Source of the DNA: Prevotella sp. KH2C16
GTDB lineage: Bacteria > Bacteroidota > Bacteroidia > Bacteroidales > Bacteroidaceae
Direction: 5' to 3'
Length of the DNA stretch: 64,000 nt
Assembly (NCBI RefSeq): GCF_900113305.1
Contig: NZ_FOOW01000003.1
Coordinates: 124,001-188,000 of the forward strand
This document shows positions 56,861 to 64,000 of the stretch, piece after piece. The position numbers and the translations under genes were made by a program. Positions within the stretch are counted from its first letter, which is position 1. Every line of letters begins with the position of its first letter. The notes below the pieces were generated by a model, which searched no databases, was not told the origin of the DNA, and saw only the letters and a list, made by a program, of their open reading frames with translations.

Positions 56861-57388
56861 TTAAGGATGCTGTAATCCGTGGGCTATCAAGCGGAACAGA
56901 TGGTCGATGTTTTCTTGATTGATTTCCACCTCTATCTGCCCCGGCACGCTGTCTTTACCGATGGTGAACGGATAAAAGCGCTTGTATACCCTGCCCGACG
57001 CATCATAGTAACGCCACTCCCCCACGGGAATCCTTTCGCTTGCACGATTATCGAAAAAAGCAAACCAGCCCCGACTATGTATCCGCTTGCCGGGATAATA
57101 GTTCTCCACATAGCCCAGGGAGTCGGGTGCCCCTAAGTAATCTTGCGGCACAACCTCCGTGTTCCGTTGCACCCCTCTGTACACGGAGTATAGTCTTTGG
57201 ATGTCATAAGACATAATGCTGTCGGTCAACCCGCTGTAAGAATGCTTCTTCTCAGCCGTATAAGTCGTATCAGTCAGATATGATTCCTGAGCCTTGTCGG
57301 CCTCCCTCGAGGTATAGAGGCCTATGATGGTTGTGATAATAACCACTCCCGCCAATATGGCGAACGGTATAAGAGCTTTTTTCCGCAT
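56861..57388 (-). CDS. Membrane-anchored protein of unknown function
   Basis: The 175-residue protein has a single N-terminal helix (FAILAGVVIITTIIGLY), then a soluble part with NYYPGKRIHSRGWFAFFDNR and GEWRYYDASGRVYKRF, similar to a MORN/toxin-immunity-type repeat (GxWxYYDxxGxV), though too short to name. It is the last gene of a five-gene minus-strand unit starting at 59473. Confidence 0.6.
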   Translation of the reverse strand: MRKKALIPFAILAGVVIITTIIGLYTSREADKAQESYLTDTTYTAEKKHSYSGLTDSIMSYDIQRLYSVYRGVQRNTEVVPQDYLGAPDSLGYVENYYPGKRIHSRGWFAFFDNRASERIPVGEWRYYDASGRVYKRFYPFTIGKDSVPGQIEVEINQENIDHLFRLIAHGLQHP

Positions 57389-57418
57389 ACTTTCAGTTTC
57401 TTTCCAAGTAATCTCTGT

Positions 57419-58288
57419 TTAGGATTGAAGTGCCGCCGAGGCCTGCCGATAGATGCTTTCAAATTCGTCCTTTGTTATCATAGTTACGGCCAGACCTATA
57501 TAATCCAGCCCCTCGTCGCAGATTTCTTCCCCGGAGGAAATGGTATAGCCTTCATCTTTCTGATAATAAACAGACCGCCTCTGATAGAGGCCCAGATATT
57601 CGCAGCACCACCATTCACCGTCGGCATACGACTCCTTGACATATCTCCAGTTGTCTACGAACGGAGCGGAGGTAAGCAGCGTCTTTAGTTCCGCGTCTAT
57701 CTGCCGAAGGACGGAGCCGTCTATCCGTCCCAAGGGAATGGCATAATGATAGAGCAATGCTACATTCCAGTGATGTTCCCACGATGTTTCCGCCCCTTTT
57801 ATGGGGTCTATCCACCGCGCTTTGACGGCTTTCAGAATGCGCTCGGCCTGCCTGTATGCCTTCTCCGGGGTGTCTACGGGCAGGGCAGCCGTAAAATGGA
57901 GATGGACGAAAAGCCGCCTTCCTATCCAGAAACGACGGATAAACCGGATATAAATCTTGCGCGATAACAGCGTGTAAGTTATCGAGGTATCACCATAACG
58001 CCGACTGAATGTAGGGGGTATTCCCGAATCCGGGAGGGCAGACCACAGCTGGCGAAAGGAAGGGTCGCTGTCGCAATCGGGGAAAGCAGCCCTATAGAGA
58101 TCCTTAAACTTCCGCTCCCGCGTGAAGTAATTGGTATAGACGACGATTTCCAGCACAAGGAGCATCCATGTGATATTCAGCAGTATGACTTTCCATTCGG
58201 GACGAATCCAAACAAGCAAAAGGACTACCGCAATCACCAACAGGTTGCAGAGCACACCAATCAGGATAATTTTTCGTTTAGGAATCAT
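57419..58288 (-). CDS. Two-helix membrane protein of unknown function
   Basis: The 289-residue protein has two N-terminal helices (about 7-27, IILIGVLCNLLVIAVVLLLVW, and 31-48) followed by a large soluble domain rich in Trp, Tyr and Arg (SWEHHWNVALLYHYAIPLGRIDG, GEWWCCEYLGLYQRRSVYY). No family recognised. The start is ATG 58288; an upstream TTG at 58309 is less likely. It follows the small membrane protein gene by 47 bases. Confidence 0.6.
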   Translation of the reverse strand: MIPKRKIILIGVLCNLLVIAVVLLLVWIRPEWKVILLNITWMLLVLEIVVYTNYFTRERKFKDLYRAAFPDCDSDPSFRQLWSALPDSGIPPTFSRRYGDTSITYTLLSRKIYIRFIRRFWIGRRLFVHLHFTAALPVDTPEKAYRQAERILKAVKARWIDPIKGAETSWEHHWNVALLYHYAIPLGRIDGSVLRQIDAELKTLLTSAPFVDNWRYVKESYADGEWWCCEYLGLYQRRSVYYQKDEGYTISSGEEICDEGLDYIGLAVTMITKDEFESIYRQASAALQS

Positions 58289-58335
58289 CGTCTTCTCTTT
58301 TGTCGTCAAAACTCTTTAAGCTTTCTATCTCCGAC

Positions 58336-58503
58336 TTATTTCCTCCATAACAGATAGAGCGACCCGCCCCACAGGATAAAATTTCCCGCCAGACAGACAA
58401 TATTCTGCCACAACGCAGGGGAATCAAAGCTGAAGATTGTGCCAAACATGAAGGCAAAGACAATCAGCAGCGTGGCGACGCACTTTAGTAAATATCTTGC
58501 CAT
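58336..58503 (-). CDS. Small two-helix membrane protein (55 residues)
   Basis: The frame begins ATG at 58503 and reads MARYLLKCVATLLIVFAFMF, then TIFSFDSPALWQNIVCLAGN, then ILWGGSLYLLWRK, stop TAA at 58338-58336. Two hydrophobic segments are clear (about 9-24 and 36-53). It fits the gap between its neighbours (22 bases after 58525, 47 before 58288) and the same strand, so it is likely real. No family is known to me. Confidence 0.6.
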   Translation of the reverse strand: MARYLLKCVATLLIVFAFMFGTIFSFDSPALWQNIVCLAGNFILWGGSLYLLWRK

Positions 58504-58524
58504 AGAATAGTTTCCTTCAGTCCG

Positions 58525-59094
58525 TTAGCCCTCTCCGTTTAAATCAAACTGCTCCACTCTGTCCGCCGTGAGGTCAACCGTAGCATCACCGAAGTAGTGT
58601 CCCCCATCCTTAACATACAGCAAGCGATGATGAAGATTGTGCAAGGAAGCCCCATAGGTACACACCGCATTCAGCTGAACAAACACCTTCACATGCCCCG
58701 CCTGCTCGTAACCGACATACTGGCGGGCATACTTTTCCAGAGGAAGAGGCAGTCTGCTCCCGGAGAAACTGACATCCCCAGGCTGCCGATGGTCAGCCTC
58801 ATATTGTCCGCTGTCAATATATTTTTTCAGAAGGTTTCTGGTCTGGGCAACCTCCTTCGGTGTCAACGCATGAAACCGGGAATGACGGTTGTCAATCAAC
58901 CAGGCCACTTCCTCAAGGGTATCCGGCATCACCACATCCAAGGAATCCAAAGGATATTTCCCCGTATCAGTCCTTTCTACTCCCGCCATAGCCGGTTGTG
59001 GAGCATTCCTGCCCTGTCGGCCGGCTTTCCCGGAACATTCGGAGAGCACAACGGCAAGGAGCATCATAGTAAGTAAAAAGCCGTAAGTCTTCAT
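58525..59094 (-). CDS. Putative lipoprotein of unknown function
   Basis: The 189-residue protein has a signal peptide MKTYGFLLTMMLLAVVL and a possible lipobox LSEC, which is unusual because Glu sits at the -1 position. The rest is rich in His, Arg and Leu (EEVAWLIDNRHSRFHALTPKEV, AVCTYGASLHNLHHRLLYV). No family is recognised. Confidence 0.6.
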   Translation of the reverse strand: MKTYGFLLTMMLLAVVLSECSGKAGRQGRNAPQPAMAGVERTDTGKYPLDSLDVVMPDTLEEVAWLIDNRHSRFHALTPKEVAQTRNLLKKYIDSGQYEADHRQPGDVSFSGSRLPLPLEKYARQYVGYEQAGHVKVFVQLNAVCTYGASLHNLHHRLLYVKDGGHYFGDATVDLTADRVEQFDLNGEG

Positions 59095-59113
59095 GTTTGC
59101 AAATATAGGAATT

Positions 59114-59473
59114 TTATTTAGAACGGGTTGCGGAATGACGGATAAACTTCTCGGGACGCTCGCGCCAGGGAAGTCCCTGAATCACCAGAACGCTGTCGTG
59201 CAACTCCCGGAGGAGGCAGCGATAAGTATGGATGCCCTGATAGTCAAGCAGGAGCGTATCGCCCACGACCTTGAATGACTGGAACCACATGCTCGTGTCG
59301 CCTATGGCAGGGTCGTAGTAGGCATCAGAATCGGTAAAGGAGAGCGTCGCCGACATGTTCAGCGGCCGACGGCTTACGCTCTGCCAGTCGCCCAAGAGGT
59401 CGTGCGGCCGAATGATTCCACGGGGTTCGGAACAGCCGACAAGAATGAGAAGCAGGAATGCAATCTTCTTCAT
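59114..59473 (-). CDS. Lipoprotein, lipocalin-like, of unknown function
   Basis: The 119-residue protein has signal peptide MKKIAFLLLILVGC with lipidated Cys14, then HDLLGDWQSVSRRPLNMSATLSF, a pattern like the start of lipocalin-like or DUF-type beta barrels. The start is ATG 59473, because the longer frame begins upstream of the -7 box at 59522. It is the first gene of the five-gene unit. Confidence 0.62.
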   Translation of the reverse strand: MKKIAFLLLILVGCSEPRGIIRPHDLLGDWQSVSRRPLNMSATLSFTDSDAYYDPAIGDTSMWFQSFKVVGDTLLLDYQGIHTYRCLLRELHDSVLVIQGLPWRERPEKFIRHSATRSK

Positions 59474-59521
59474 AAGCACTAAATCCATCAGGCATGGAAC
59501 CCAAACCCATGCACACATCCG

Positions 59522-59529
59522 CAAAGTTA
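59522..59529 (-). promoter_or_regulatory. Promoter -7 box for the five-gene envelope unit
   Basis: TAACTTTG is read on the minus strand. The leader to 59473 would be about 42 bases. No good -33 box. Confidence 0.6.
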
Positions 59530-59642
59530 GTGATTTCTTTTCTAATATCCACTATCTGCCTTGACAAAAAAATCACTGACGGAGAATAGCCGCTACAACA
59601 GGAGCAAAAACTCCTTGCGTTGCAACCAGCGGCAAGGAGGAT

Positions 59643-59707
59643 GACAAAATCGGCGATTTCGTTGTTCAAAATCGGCGATTTTGCCTGACAATCTCGCCGA
59701 TTTTGTC
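59643..59707. repeat. Triple 22-base palindrome array, family 1 (copy C)
   Basis: Three units start at 59643, 59665 and 59687 (period 22). The 5' flank contains CAGCGGCAAGG and the 3' flank AGTTGGCCGCTA, so an outer inverted repeat brackets the array, as in copy B. An extra hairpin (GCCGCT...AGCGGC, with AGGAG/CTCCT inside) lies just before it in the gap. The array lies 98 bases beyond the stop of the NlpE-like gene. Confidence 0.9.
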
Positions 59708-59805
59708 AACCAGTTGGCCGCTATAAGCTCAATGGAGATGCATTTCCGCTATCGGAAAAGACAGCTCAATGCATCCCTCGCGGGCATGACACGCCCAAAA
59801 AAGAC

Positions 59806-60255
59806 TTATTTCTGGAGCTTCAGGTCATAGTTCTCAGCGCCTGTTACGGCCTCCTTCAACTCCGCATTCACCATGCGCAAGGTGGAATCGTTGAGCTGGA
59901 GGAAGTTGTAAGCCTCATTCCCCTTACCTGTGCGCAGCACATAGTAGGTCTTCCCCGACTTGTCCTGGCTCTCCATAACCTTGGCTGTACCCGAATAGGT
60001 AAAAGCCGTATCTACCTCGTTCTCAGACTTCAGATACTCCTCGGAGAGGCTGAATCCATTGGTAGAATCCTGCGCCAAGGCCACCCGATAACGAATGCCG
60101 AAGCAGTCGGCAGCCGGCGTAACACCCGTGTAAACAGCCGAATCAACAGCTACAGAGTCTAAAGAATCAACACCGTCCGCATTTCCCGCGGTCTTTCCAT
60201 TTCCACAAGCAGCAAGCAATGCACATGCTGCTGCGAATAAAACTACCTTTCTCAT
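59806..60255 (-). CDS. NlpE-like lipoprotein
   Basis: The 149-residue protein has signal peptide MRKVVLFAAACALLAAC (Cys17) and an acidic linker with repeated Asp-Ser-Val (GVDSLDSVAVDSAV). A beta-rich NlpE N-terminal-like domain follows, beginning DCFGIRYRVAL, then FSLSEEYLKSENEVDTAFTYSG and VMESQDKSGKTYYVL. NlpE in E. coli senses envelope stress and copper. The frame is open to 60381, but the start was set to 60255 by the signal peptide. It follows the GT2 gene by 84 bases. Confidence 0.75.
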   Translation of the reverse strand: MRKVVLFAAACALLAACGNGKTAGNADGVDSLDSVAVDSAVYTGVTPAADCFGIRYRVALAQDSTNGFSLSEEYLKSENEVDTAFTYSGTAKVMESQDKSGKTYYVLRTGKGNEAYNFLQLNDSTLRMVNAELKEAVTGAENYDLKLQK

Positions 60256-60338
60256 TTGTTTGTCTTGTTTGAAATTAATTACTAATATATAACCGTCTCT
60301 ATTCGGAAATATTGCATAGGCAACACGAAAATTAATCT

Positions 60339-61361
60339 TCATGTGGTCTCCAAGTCGGAAAACCTCCTGCGTTTCTTCCAATAATATTGCCAGAGAATGC
60401 TGTAAGGCCTTCGCTCCCGGATATTCCCCGGCACCCTTGTCTGCTGGATCTGCTCCCTGTCAGCCTTAAAGTCGGGCAGCCATTTCTTGAACGCCCGCCT
60501 TGCCTTGAATATGGCCTTGAAGTCTGCGAAATTATGATTCAGGACAAGCGTCTCAAATGCTGCCAGATAATCAAGAAACCAACGCCAGCGCATCACGGGG
60601 CGAAGTTCGTCATCGGGAAGATTCTTATAAAGCATTGTCAGATTGTTGCGAAAGTTCAGGAAGGTCTTCATAGGGTTTCCCTTAGGCAAAGTTCCTCCTC
60701 CTACATGGTACACCTCACTTTCCGGAATGCAGTAAATCTTCCGCCCCAAAAGACGGAGCCGCCAGCAAAGGTCTATCTCCTCGTTGTGGGCAAAGAAGCG
60801 CCCGTCGAGCGCTCCGGCATCCCAATAATCCTTACTGCGAATCATCAGGCAGGCACCGGTGGCCCACATGATTTCCATGCAACCGTCATATTGCCCGTTG
60901 TCAGATTCCACCGTATCGAAGATTCGACCTCTACAGAACGGATAACCCAACCTATCAAGAAACCCTCCACAAGCTCCGGCATACTCAAAACGGCCTCTGT
61001 CGGCCATGGAGAGAAGCTTCGGCTGACATGCGGCAGCCTCAGGATGGGCATCCATGAACCCCAGAAGCGGGGTCAGCCAATGACGGGTAACTTCTACATC
61101 GGAATTCAAAAGCAGATAATACTCTGCCTCCACTTGGGCTAACGCCCTGTTGTAGCCCTCAGCAAAACCATAGTTCTTATCGAGAATAATGGTCTGGAGC
61201 TGCGGGAATTGCTCTTTCAGGAAATTCATGGAGTCATCCGTAGACGCATTATCGGCCACGATGACCGTGGCCTCATCACGGGAATACTCAAGCACATTGG
61301 CAAAATATCTGGCCAACATCTTCTGCCCGTTCCAATTCAATATGACAATCGCAACTTTCAT
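60339..61361 (-). CDS. Family 2 glycosyltransferase (rhamnosyltransferase-like)
   Basis: The 340-residue cytoplasmic enzyme has the GT-A domain: VAIVILNWNGQKMLARYF, IVADNASTDDSMNFL, LLLNSDVEVTRHWL as the DxD-like site, and GRFFAHNEEIDLCWRLRLLG as the acceptor motif. It resembles rhamnosyltransferase-like GT2 enzymes. The C-terminal part is rich in basic residues. It overlaps mtaB by ATGA. Confidence 0.88.
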   Translation of the reverse strand: MKVAIVILNWNGQKMLARYFANVLEYSRDEATVIVADNASTDDSMNFLKEQFPQLQTIILDKNYGFAEGYNRALAQVEAEYYLLLNSDVEVTRHWLTPLLGFMDAHPEAAACQPKLLSMADRGRFEYAGACGGFLDRLGYPFCRGRIFDTVESDNGQYDGCMEIMWATGACLMIRSKDYWDAGALDGRFFAHNEEIDLCWRLRLLGRKIYCIPESEVYHVGGGTLPKGNPMKTFLNFRNNLTMLYKNLPDDELRPVMRWRWFLDYLAAFETLVLNHNFADFKAIFKARRAFKKWLPDFKADREQIQQTRVPGNIRERRPYSILWQYYWKKRRRFSDLETT

Positions 61362-62701
61362 TCCAATATCGCCTTCAAGGCAGTCTTGTCGTGATTGAAG
61401 TCGCCAAGACGCACCACAACCAACTGATTATCAAATTCCTCGCGAGCATCTCGCGGCGAAAGCTCCACGCGGATATAGTTTTTCGTAAAGCCATGCATGG
61501 CCTTTCCCCTTGCTGCCTTCTCAAAAAGCACCTCCGCCTGCCGGCCGATGCGGGTTGCATAAAAGGCATGCGTCTTCTCGTCGCTCAACTCGAGAAGGCG
61601 ATGAGAGCGCACTTTCTTGTCTTGCTCGCTGACCACATAGGGGATGGAGAGAGCCGATGTGCCCGGCCGCTCGGAATACGGAAACACATGCAACTGGGTT
61701 ATATCCAGCCCTTTCAGAAACTCATAGCACTCCTCGAAATGCTCCTGATGCTCACCCCTGCATCCTACCATGACATCGACTCCTATGAAGGCATCGGGCA
61801 TCAGCTGCTTGATAAGATGAACTTTATGGGCAAACAATGCCGTGTCATAACGGCGATGCATAAGCTTCAGAACATGGTCTGAGCCGCTCTGCAACGGTAT
61901 ATGGAAGTGCGGCATGAAAGCACGGCTATGGGCACAGTATTCTATCAACTCGTCGTCCAGCAGGTCAGGCTCCAGACTGGAGATACGAAAGCGGTGAATT
62001 CCCTCCACCCCATCCAGGGCTTTGACAAGGTCGATGAATCGCTCGTGAGTCGTTTTGCCGAAGTCGCCGATGTTCACGCCCGTAAGGACAACTTCCTTTC
62101 CTCCCTCTCGGGCGGCCTGTTCGGCCTGCTCCACCAAAGACGCAATAGATGGATTCCTTGAGAATCCACGCGCATAGGGGATCGTGCAGTAGGTGCAGAA
62201 ATAACTGCACCCGTCCTGAACCTTCAGGAAATAGCGGGTCCGGTTTCCCCGAGAGCAAGAGGGCTGGAAAGTCCGGATATCCTTGGTCTTCACGGAATAA
62301 GAGCGATGGAGATGCTCCTCGACAGGTCTGCCAGAGGTCCATGCATCAGAAAGATACTGTATCAGGTTTGCCTTCTCATTACTCCCAAGGACCAAGTCTA
62401 CCCCATCTATTGCAGCAACCTTGTCGGATTCCAGCTGAGCATAGCATCCTGTTACGACAACAAAGGCTCCCGGATTTTCCTTCGCCATCCGCCGGATGGC
62501 CTGACGGCACTTGCGGTCGGCCACTTCCGTTACCGAACATGTGTTGATCAGGCATATATCTGCCCTTTCTCCTTTTCCGGCCGTATGAACCCCCATATCC
62601 GAGAGCAGCTTGCCAAATGTGGATGTTTCCGAGAAATTGAGCTTGCACCCCAGTGTATAGTAAGCTGCAGTTTTTCCTTGAAACGCAGACGAATCTATCA
62701 T
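61358..62701 (-). CDS. mtaB: tRNA t6A37 methylthiotransferase MtaB
   Basis: MtaB adds a methylthio group to t6A37 in tRNA. The 447-residue protein has an N-terminal UPF0004 domain (YYTLGCKLNFSETSTFGKLL, with cluster cysteines in DICLINTCSVTEVADRKCR), the radical SAM motif CSYFCTYCTIPYARG and a C-terminal TRAM-like domain. It is first in the mtaB-GT2-NlpE run. Confidence 0.95.
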   Translation of the reverse strand: MIDSSAFQGKTAAYYTLGCKLNFSETSTFGKLLSDMGVHTAGKGERADICLINTCSVTEVADRKCRQAIRRMAKENPGAFVVVTGCYAQLESDKVAAIDGVDLVLGSNEKANLIQYLSDAWTSGRPVEEHLHRSYSVKTKDIRTFQPSCSRGNRTRYFLKVQDGCSYFCTYCTIPYARGFSRNPSIASLVEQAEQAAREGGKEVVLTGVNIGDFGKTTHERFIDLVKALDGVEGIHRFRISSLEPDLLDDELIEYCAHSRAFMPHFHIPLQSGSDHVLKLMHRRYDTALFAHKVHLIKQLMPDAFIGVDVMVGCRGEHQEHFEECYEFLKGLDITQLHVFPYSERPGTSALSIPYVVSEQDKKVRSHRLLELSDEKTHAFYATRIGRQAEVLFEKAARGKAMHGFTKNYIRVELSPRDAREEFDNQLVVVRLGDFNHDKTALKAILE

Positions 62702-62721
62702 ACCTTATTTAATTACAGATG

Positions 62722-62729
62722 CAAAGGTA
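62722..62729 (-). promoter_or_regulatory. Promoter -7 box for mtaB
   Basis: TACCTTTG is read on the minus strand with GTTG at 62752-62749 (19 bases between), 20 bases before the ATG. The 278-base gap to the plus-strand lipoprotein holds this and its divergent promoter. Confidence 0.72.
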
Positions 62730-62918
62730 GTAAAAAGATTAGATATGCCAACATACAGGGAGCAGTTTTTTAGTAAATTCAAGCCTTTGTTTACGAGCAC
62801 AAAATGTTTAACTTTTATTAGCAGATTGGAACTCTTTGATAACCAATGCGTTACAAAAAAGTTACATAAACCAGGAAAAAAAGTCTCAAAAAAATGAACG
62901 CCGTATGAAAAAAATAGT

Positions 62919-62926
62919 TACCTTTG
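62919..62926 (+). promoter_or_regulatory. Promoter -7 box for the small lipoprotein
   Basis: TACCTTTG lies 52 bases before the ATG at 62979. The -33 region is weak. Confidence 0.7.
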
Positions 62927-62978
62927 CATCGTTTTAATAAACATAATAGTTGTTTTACAGATTTAAAAAGCAAAGAAA

Positions 62979-63143
62979 ATGAAGAAATTGGTTTTAATGT
63001 TCGTAGCTATTGCAGCTATCTCTTTCGCATCTTGTGGTAACAAAACCGCTGCTCCTACAGAGACAGCTGATTCTGATACCGCAGTAGTTGATACAACTGT
63101 TGCTGATACCGCAGCTGTTGATACTGCAGCTGTTGCTGAGTAA
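62979..63143 (+). CDS. Small lipoprotein with Asp-Thr-Ala-Val repeats (54 residues)
   Basis: The frame is too short for common cut-offs but well supported: a promoter, an ATG, signal peptide MKKLVLMFVAIAAISFASC (Cys19) and its own strong terminator. After Cys the whole mature protein is an acidic repeat region built from Asp, Thr, Ala and Val (DSDTAVVDTT, ADTAAVDTAAV). There is no folded domain, so it is probably a flexible surface or periplasmic lipoprotein. Its linker resembles the one in the NlpE-like lipoprotein at 59806. Confidence 0.8.
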   Translation: MKKLVLMFVAIAAISFASCGNKTAAPTETADSDTAVVDTTVADTAAVDTAAVAE

Positions 63144-63170
63144 GCTCGAACTGAAAAATGAGAGAAACGA

Positions 63171-63200
63171 CCGCTCGAGGCTTAGCCTTGAGCGGTTTTT
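63171..63200 (+). terminator. Rho-independent terminator after the small lipoprotein
   Basis: The stem has ten-base arms (63171-63180 and 63186-63195), with one G/T pair, a 5-base loop and a TTTTT run. Confidence 0.88.
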
Positions 63201-63228
63201 CATTTGCAACGATTCAATATTCATGAAT

Positions 63229-63269
63229 GCAATACCCCCTGAATGAGCAATTCATTCAGGGGGTATTGC
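63229..63269 (-). terminator. Terminator beyond carB
   Basis: Perfect 18-base arms (63229-63246 and 63252-63269) enclose a 5-base loop. It lies 19 bases beyond the carB stop and between convergent genes. It probably stops carB transcription. Confidence 0.75.
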
Positions 63270-63288
63270 TTGTAAAACTATAAAACCT

Positions 63289-64000
63289 TTAGTATTCTCC
63301 CCAAGCCTTGATATCGATGTCTTCGGGCTTCAAGGTGCAGAAAGCATTGATGAAAGCACTGGCCAGACGGCTATTGGTTATCAATGGAATGTTCAAATCT
63401 ATGGCCGTACGGCGAATCTTGTAGCCATTGGTCAACTCATGTGGCGTAAGATCCTTAGGTATATTTACCACCATATCAATCTTGTGCTCATGCATCAAGG
63501 TAAGTGCCTGCGGCTCCAAGCCTTCGTCAGAAGGCCAATAAACACGAGTGTTCTCCACCCCGTTCTCCGCAAGATACTTTGATGTTCCTCCGGTAGCATA
63601 AAGCTCATACCCCTGAAGTTTCAGCTTGCGTGCAGCATCCAGCATTTCCGCCTTTTGCTTTGCCCCTCCCGTAGAGAGAAGTACCGTGTGCTTAGGGATG
63701 CGATGTCCGACGCTTAGCATTGACTTCAACAATGCCTGGTTTGTATCATCACCGAGGCATCCGACTTCACCTGTAGAGCTCATGTCTACTCCTAAGACCG
63801 GATCCGCCTTTTGTAAGCGGTTAAAAGAGAACTGACTTGCCTTGATTCCAACATAGTCAAGGTCGAAAAGATTCTTGTTAGGTTTCGTTACAGGGATACC
63901 TAACATCACCTTTGTGGCAAGCTCAATGAGATTAAGCTTGAGCACTTTGCTCACAAACGGGAAAGAGCGAGACGCCCGCAAGTTGCATTCTATCACCAGA
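63289..64000 (-). CDS. carB: Carbamoyl-phosphate synthase large subunit, C-terminal part (5' end outside window)
   Basis: The 237-codon fragment reads into the window edge without a start. It begins with the family segment VIECNLRASRSFPFVSKV of the second ATP-grasp domain, then DPVLGVDMSSTGEVGCLG, and ends with the methylglyoxal synthase-like regulatory domain (VLLSTGGAKQKAEM, YATGGTSKYLAENG, VVNIPKDLTPHELTNGYKIRRTAID). CarB makes carbamoyl phosphate for pyrimidines and arginine. Confidence 0.94.
   Translation of the reverse strand, partial: LVIECNLRASRSFPFVSKVLKLNLIELATKVMLGIPVTKPNKNLFDLDYVGIKASQFSFNRLQKADPVLGVDMSSTGEVGCLGDDTNQALLKSMLSVGHRIPKHTVLLSTGGAKQKAEMLDAARKLKLQGYELYATGGTSKYLAENGVENTRVYWPSDEGLEPQALTLMHEHKIDMVVNIPKDLTPHELTNGYKIRRTAIDLNIPLITNSRLASAFINAFCTLKPEDIDIKAWGEY

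Overview
The window looks like chromosomal DNA from a member of the Bacteroidales, most likely a Prevotella-type organism. The evidence is the gene content (class III fructose-bisphosphatase, the Bat aerotolerance operon, DUF4835, DUF3127, HU-CCDC81/SPOR protein, TonB receptor with a carboxypeptidase-regulatory-like N-terminus, many small lipoproteins) and the promoters. About 22 transcription units begin with the Bacteroidetes -7 box TAnnTTTG, several with a TTTG-like -33 box about 19-20 bases upstream. No phage, integrase, transposase, rRNA or CRISPR array was seen. Most of the window is housekeeping DNA, densely packed, with many 4-base ATGA overlaps.

Layout, left to right. 1-2.8 kb (minus): cstA, a small outer-membrane barrel, recR and the start of a membrane protein. 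2.9-6.4 kb (plus): a secreted GHL10-type glycosidase-like protein and an AspT-like antiporter. 6.6-9.3 kb (minus): rfbC-ugd-lipoprotein, a sugar-nucleotide unit. 9.4-11 kb (plus): an HU/SPOR membrane protein and a zinc-ribbon/FHA protein. 11.1-21.4 kb (plus): one compact run of nine genes, hisH, a fused hisA-hisF, hisIE, ftsE, lysC, lysA, two glycosyltransferase-like genes and fbp. 21.7-25.5 kb: rpsP, a PafA-like phosphatase (minus) and two lipoproteins. 25.6-32 kb (minus): tRNA-Arg(UCU), then dnaN-exonuclease-DUF4835-recN-TPR pseudo-protease. 32.1-37.8 kb: DUF3127 protein with an SSB-like tail, galE, an acidic protein, a second GHL10-like gene, a small secreted protein and queA. 37.9-46.9 kb (minus): moxR, DUF58, an anchor protein, batA, batB, batC, a fused batD-batE, then a PAP2 phosphatase. 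47.2-51.9 kb: maf, kdsC, a GNAT/FemAB-like protein and a TonB receptor. 52.1-56.8 kb: a secreted protein (minus), then esterase, CAT-like acyltransferase, lipoprotein and lactonase (plus). 56.9-59.5 kb (minus): five small envelope proteins of unknown role. 59.8-62.7 kb (minus): mtaB, GT2 and an NlpE-like lipoprotein. 63-64 kb: a 54-residue lipoprotein and the C-terminus of carB.

The most unusual signal is not a gene. Five intergenic sites carry arrays of three short palindromes with an exact 22-base period. Two unrelated sequence families share this three-unit, 22-base plan: family 1 at 6421, 36392 and 59643, and family 2 at 21413 and 51993. Every copy lies 21 to about 100 bases beyond the 3' end of a gene. 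The other notable observations are two gene fusions without a stop codon at the junction: HisA-HisF with essentially no linker, and BatD-BatE, in which the second protein's signal peptide has become an internal membrane segment.

Several gene starts were moved downstream from the longest possible reading frame, because the longest frame began inside the -7 promoter box or ahead of a clear signal peptide.
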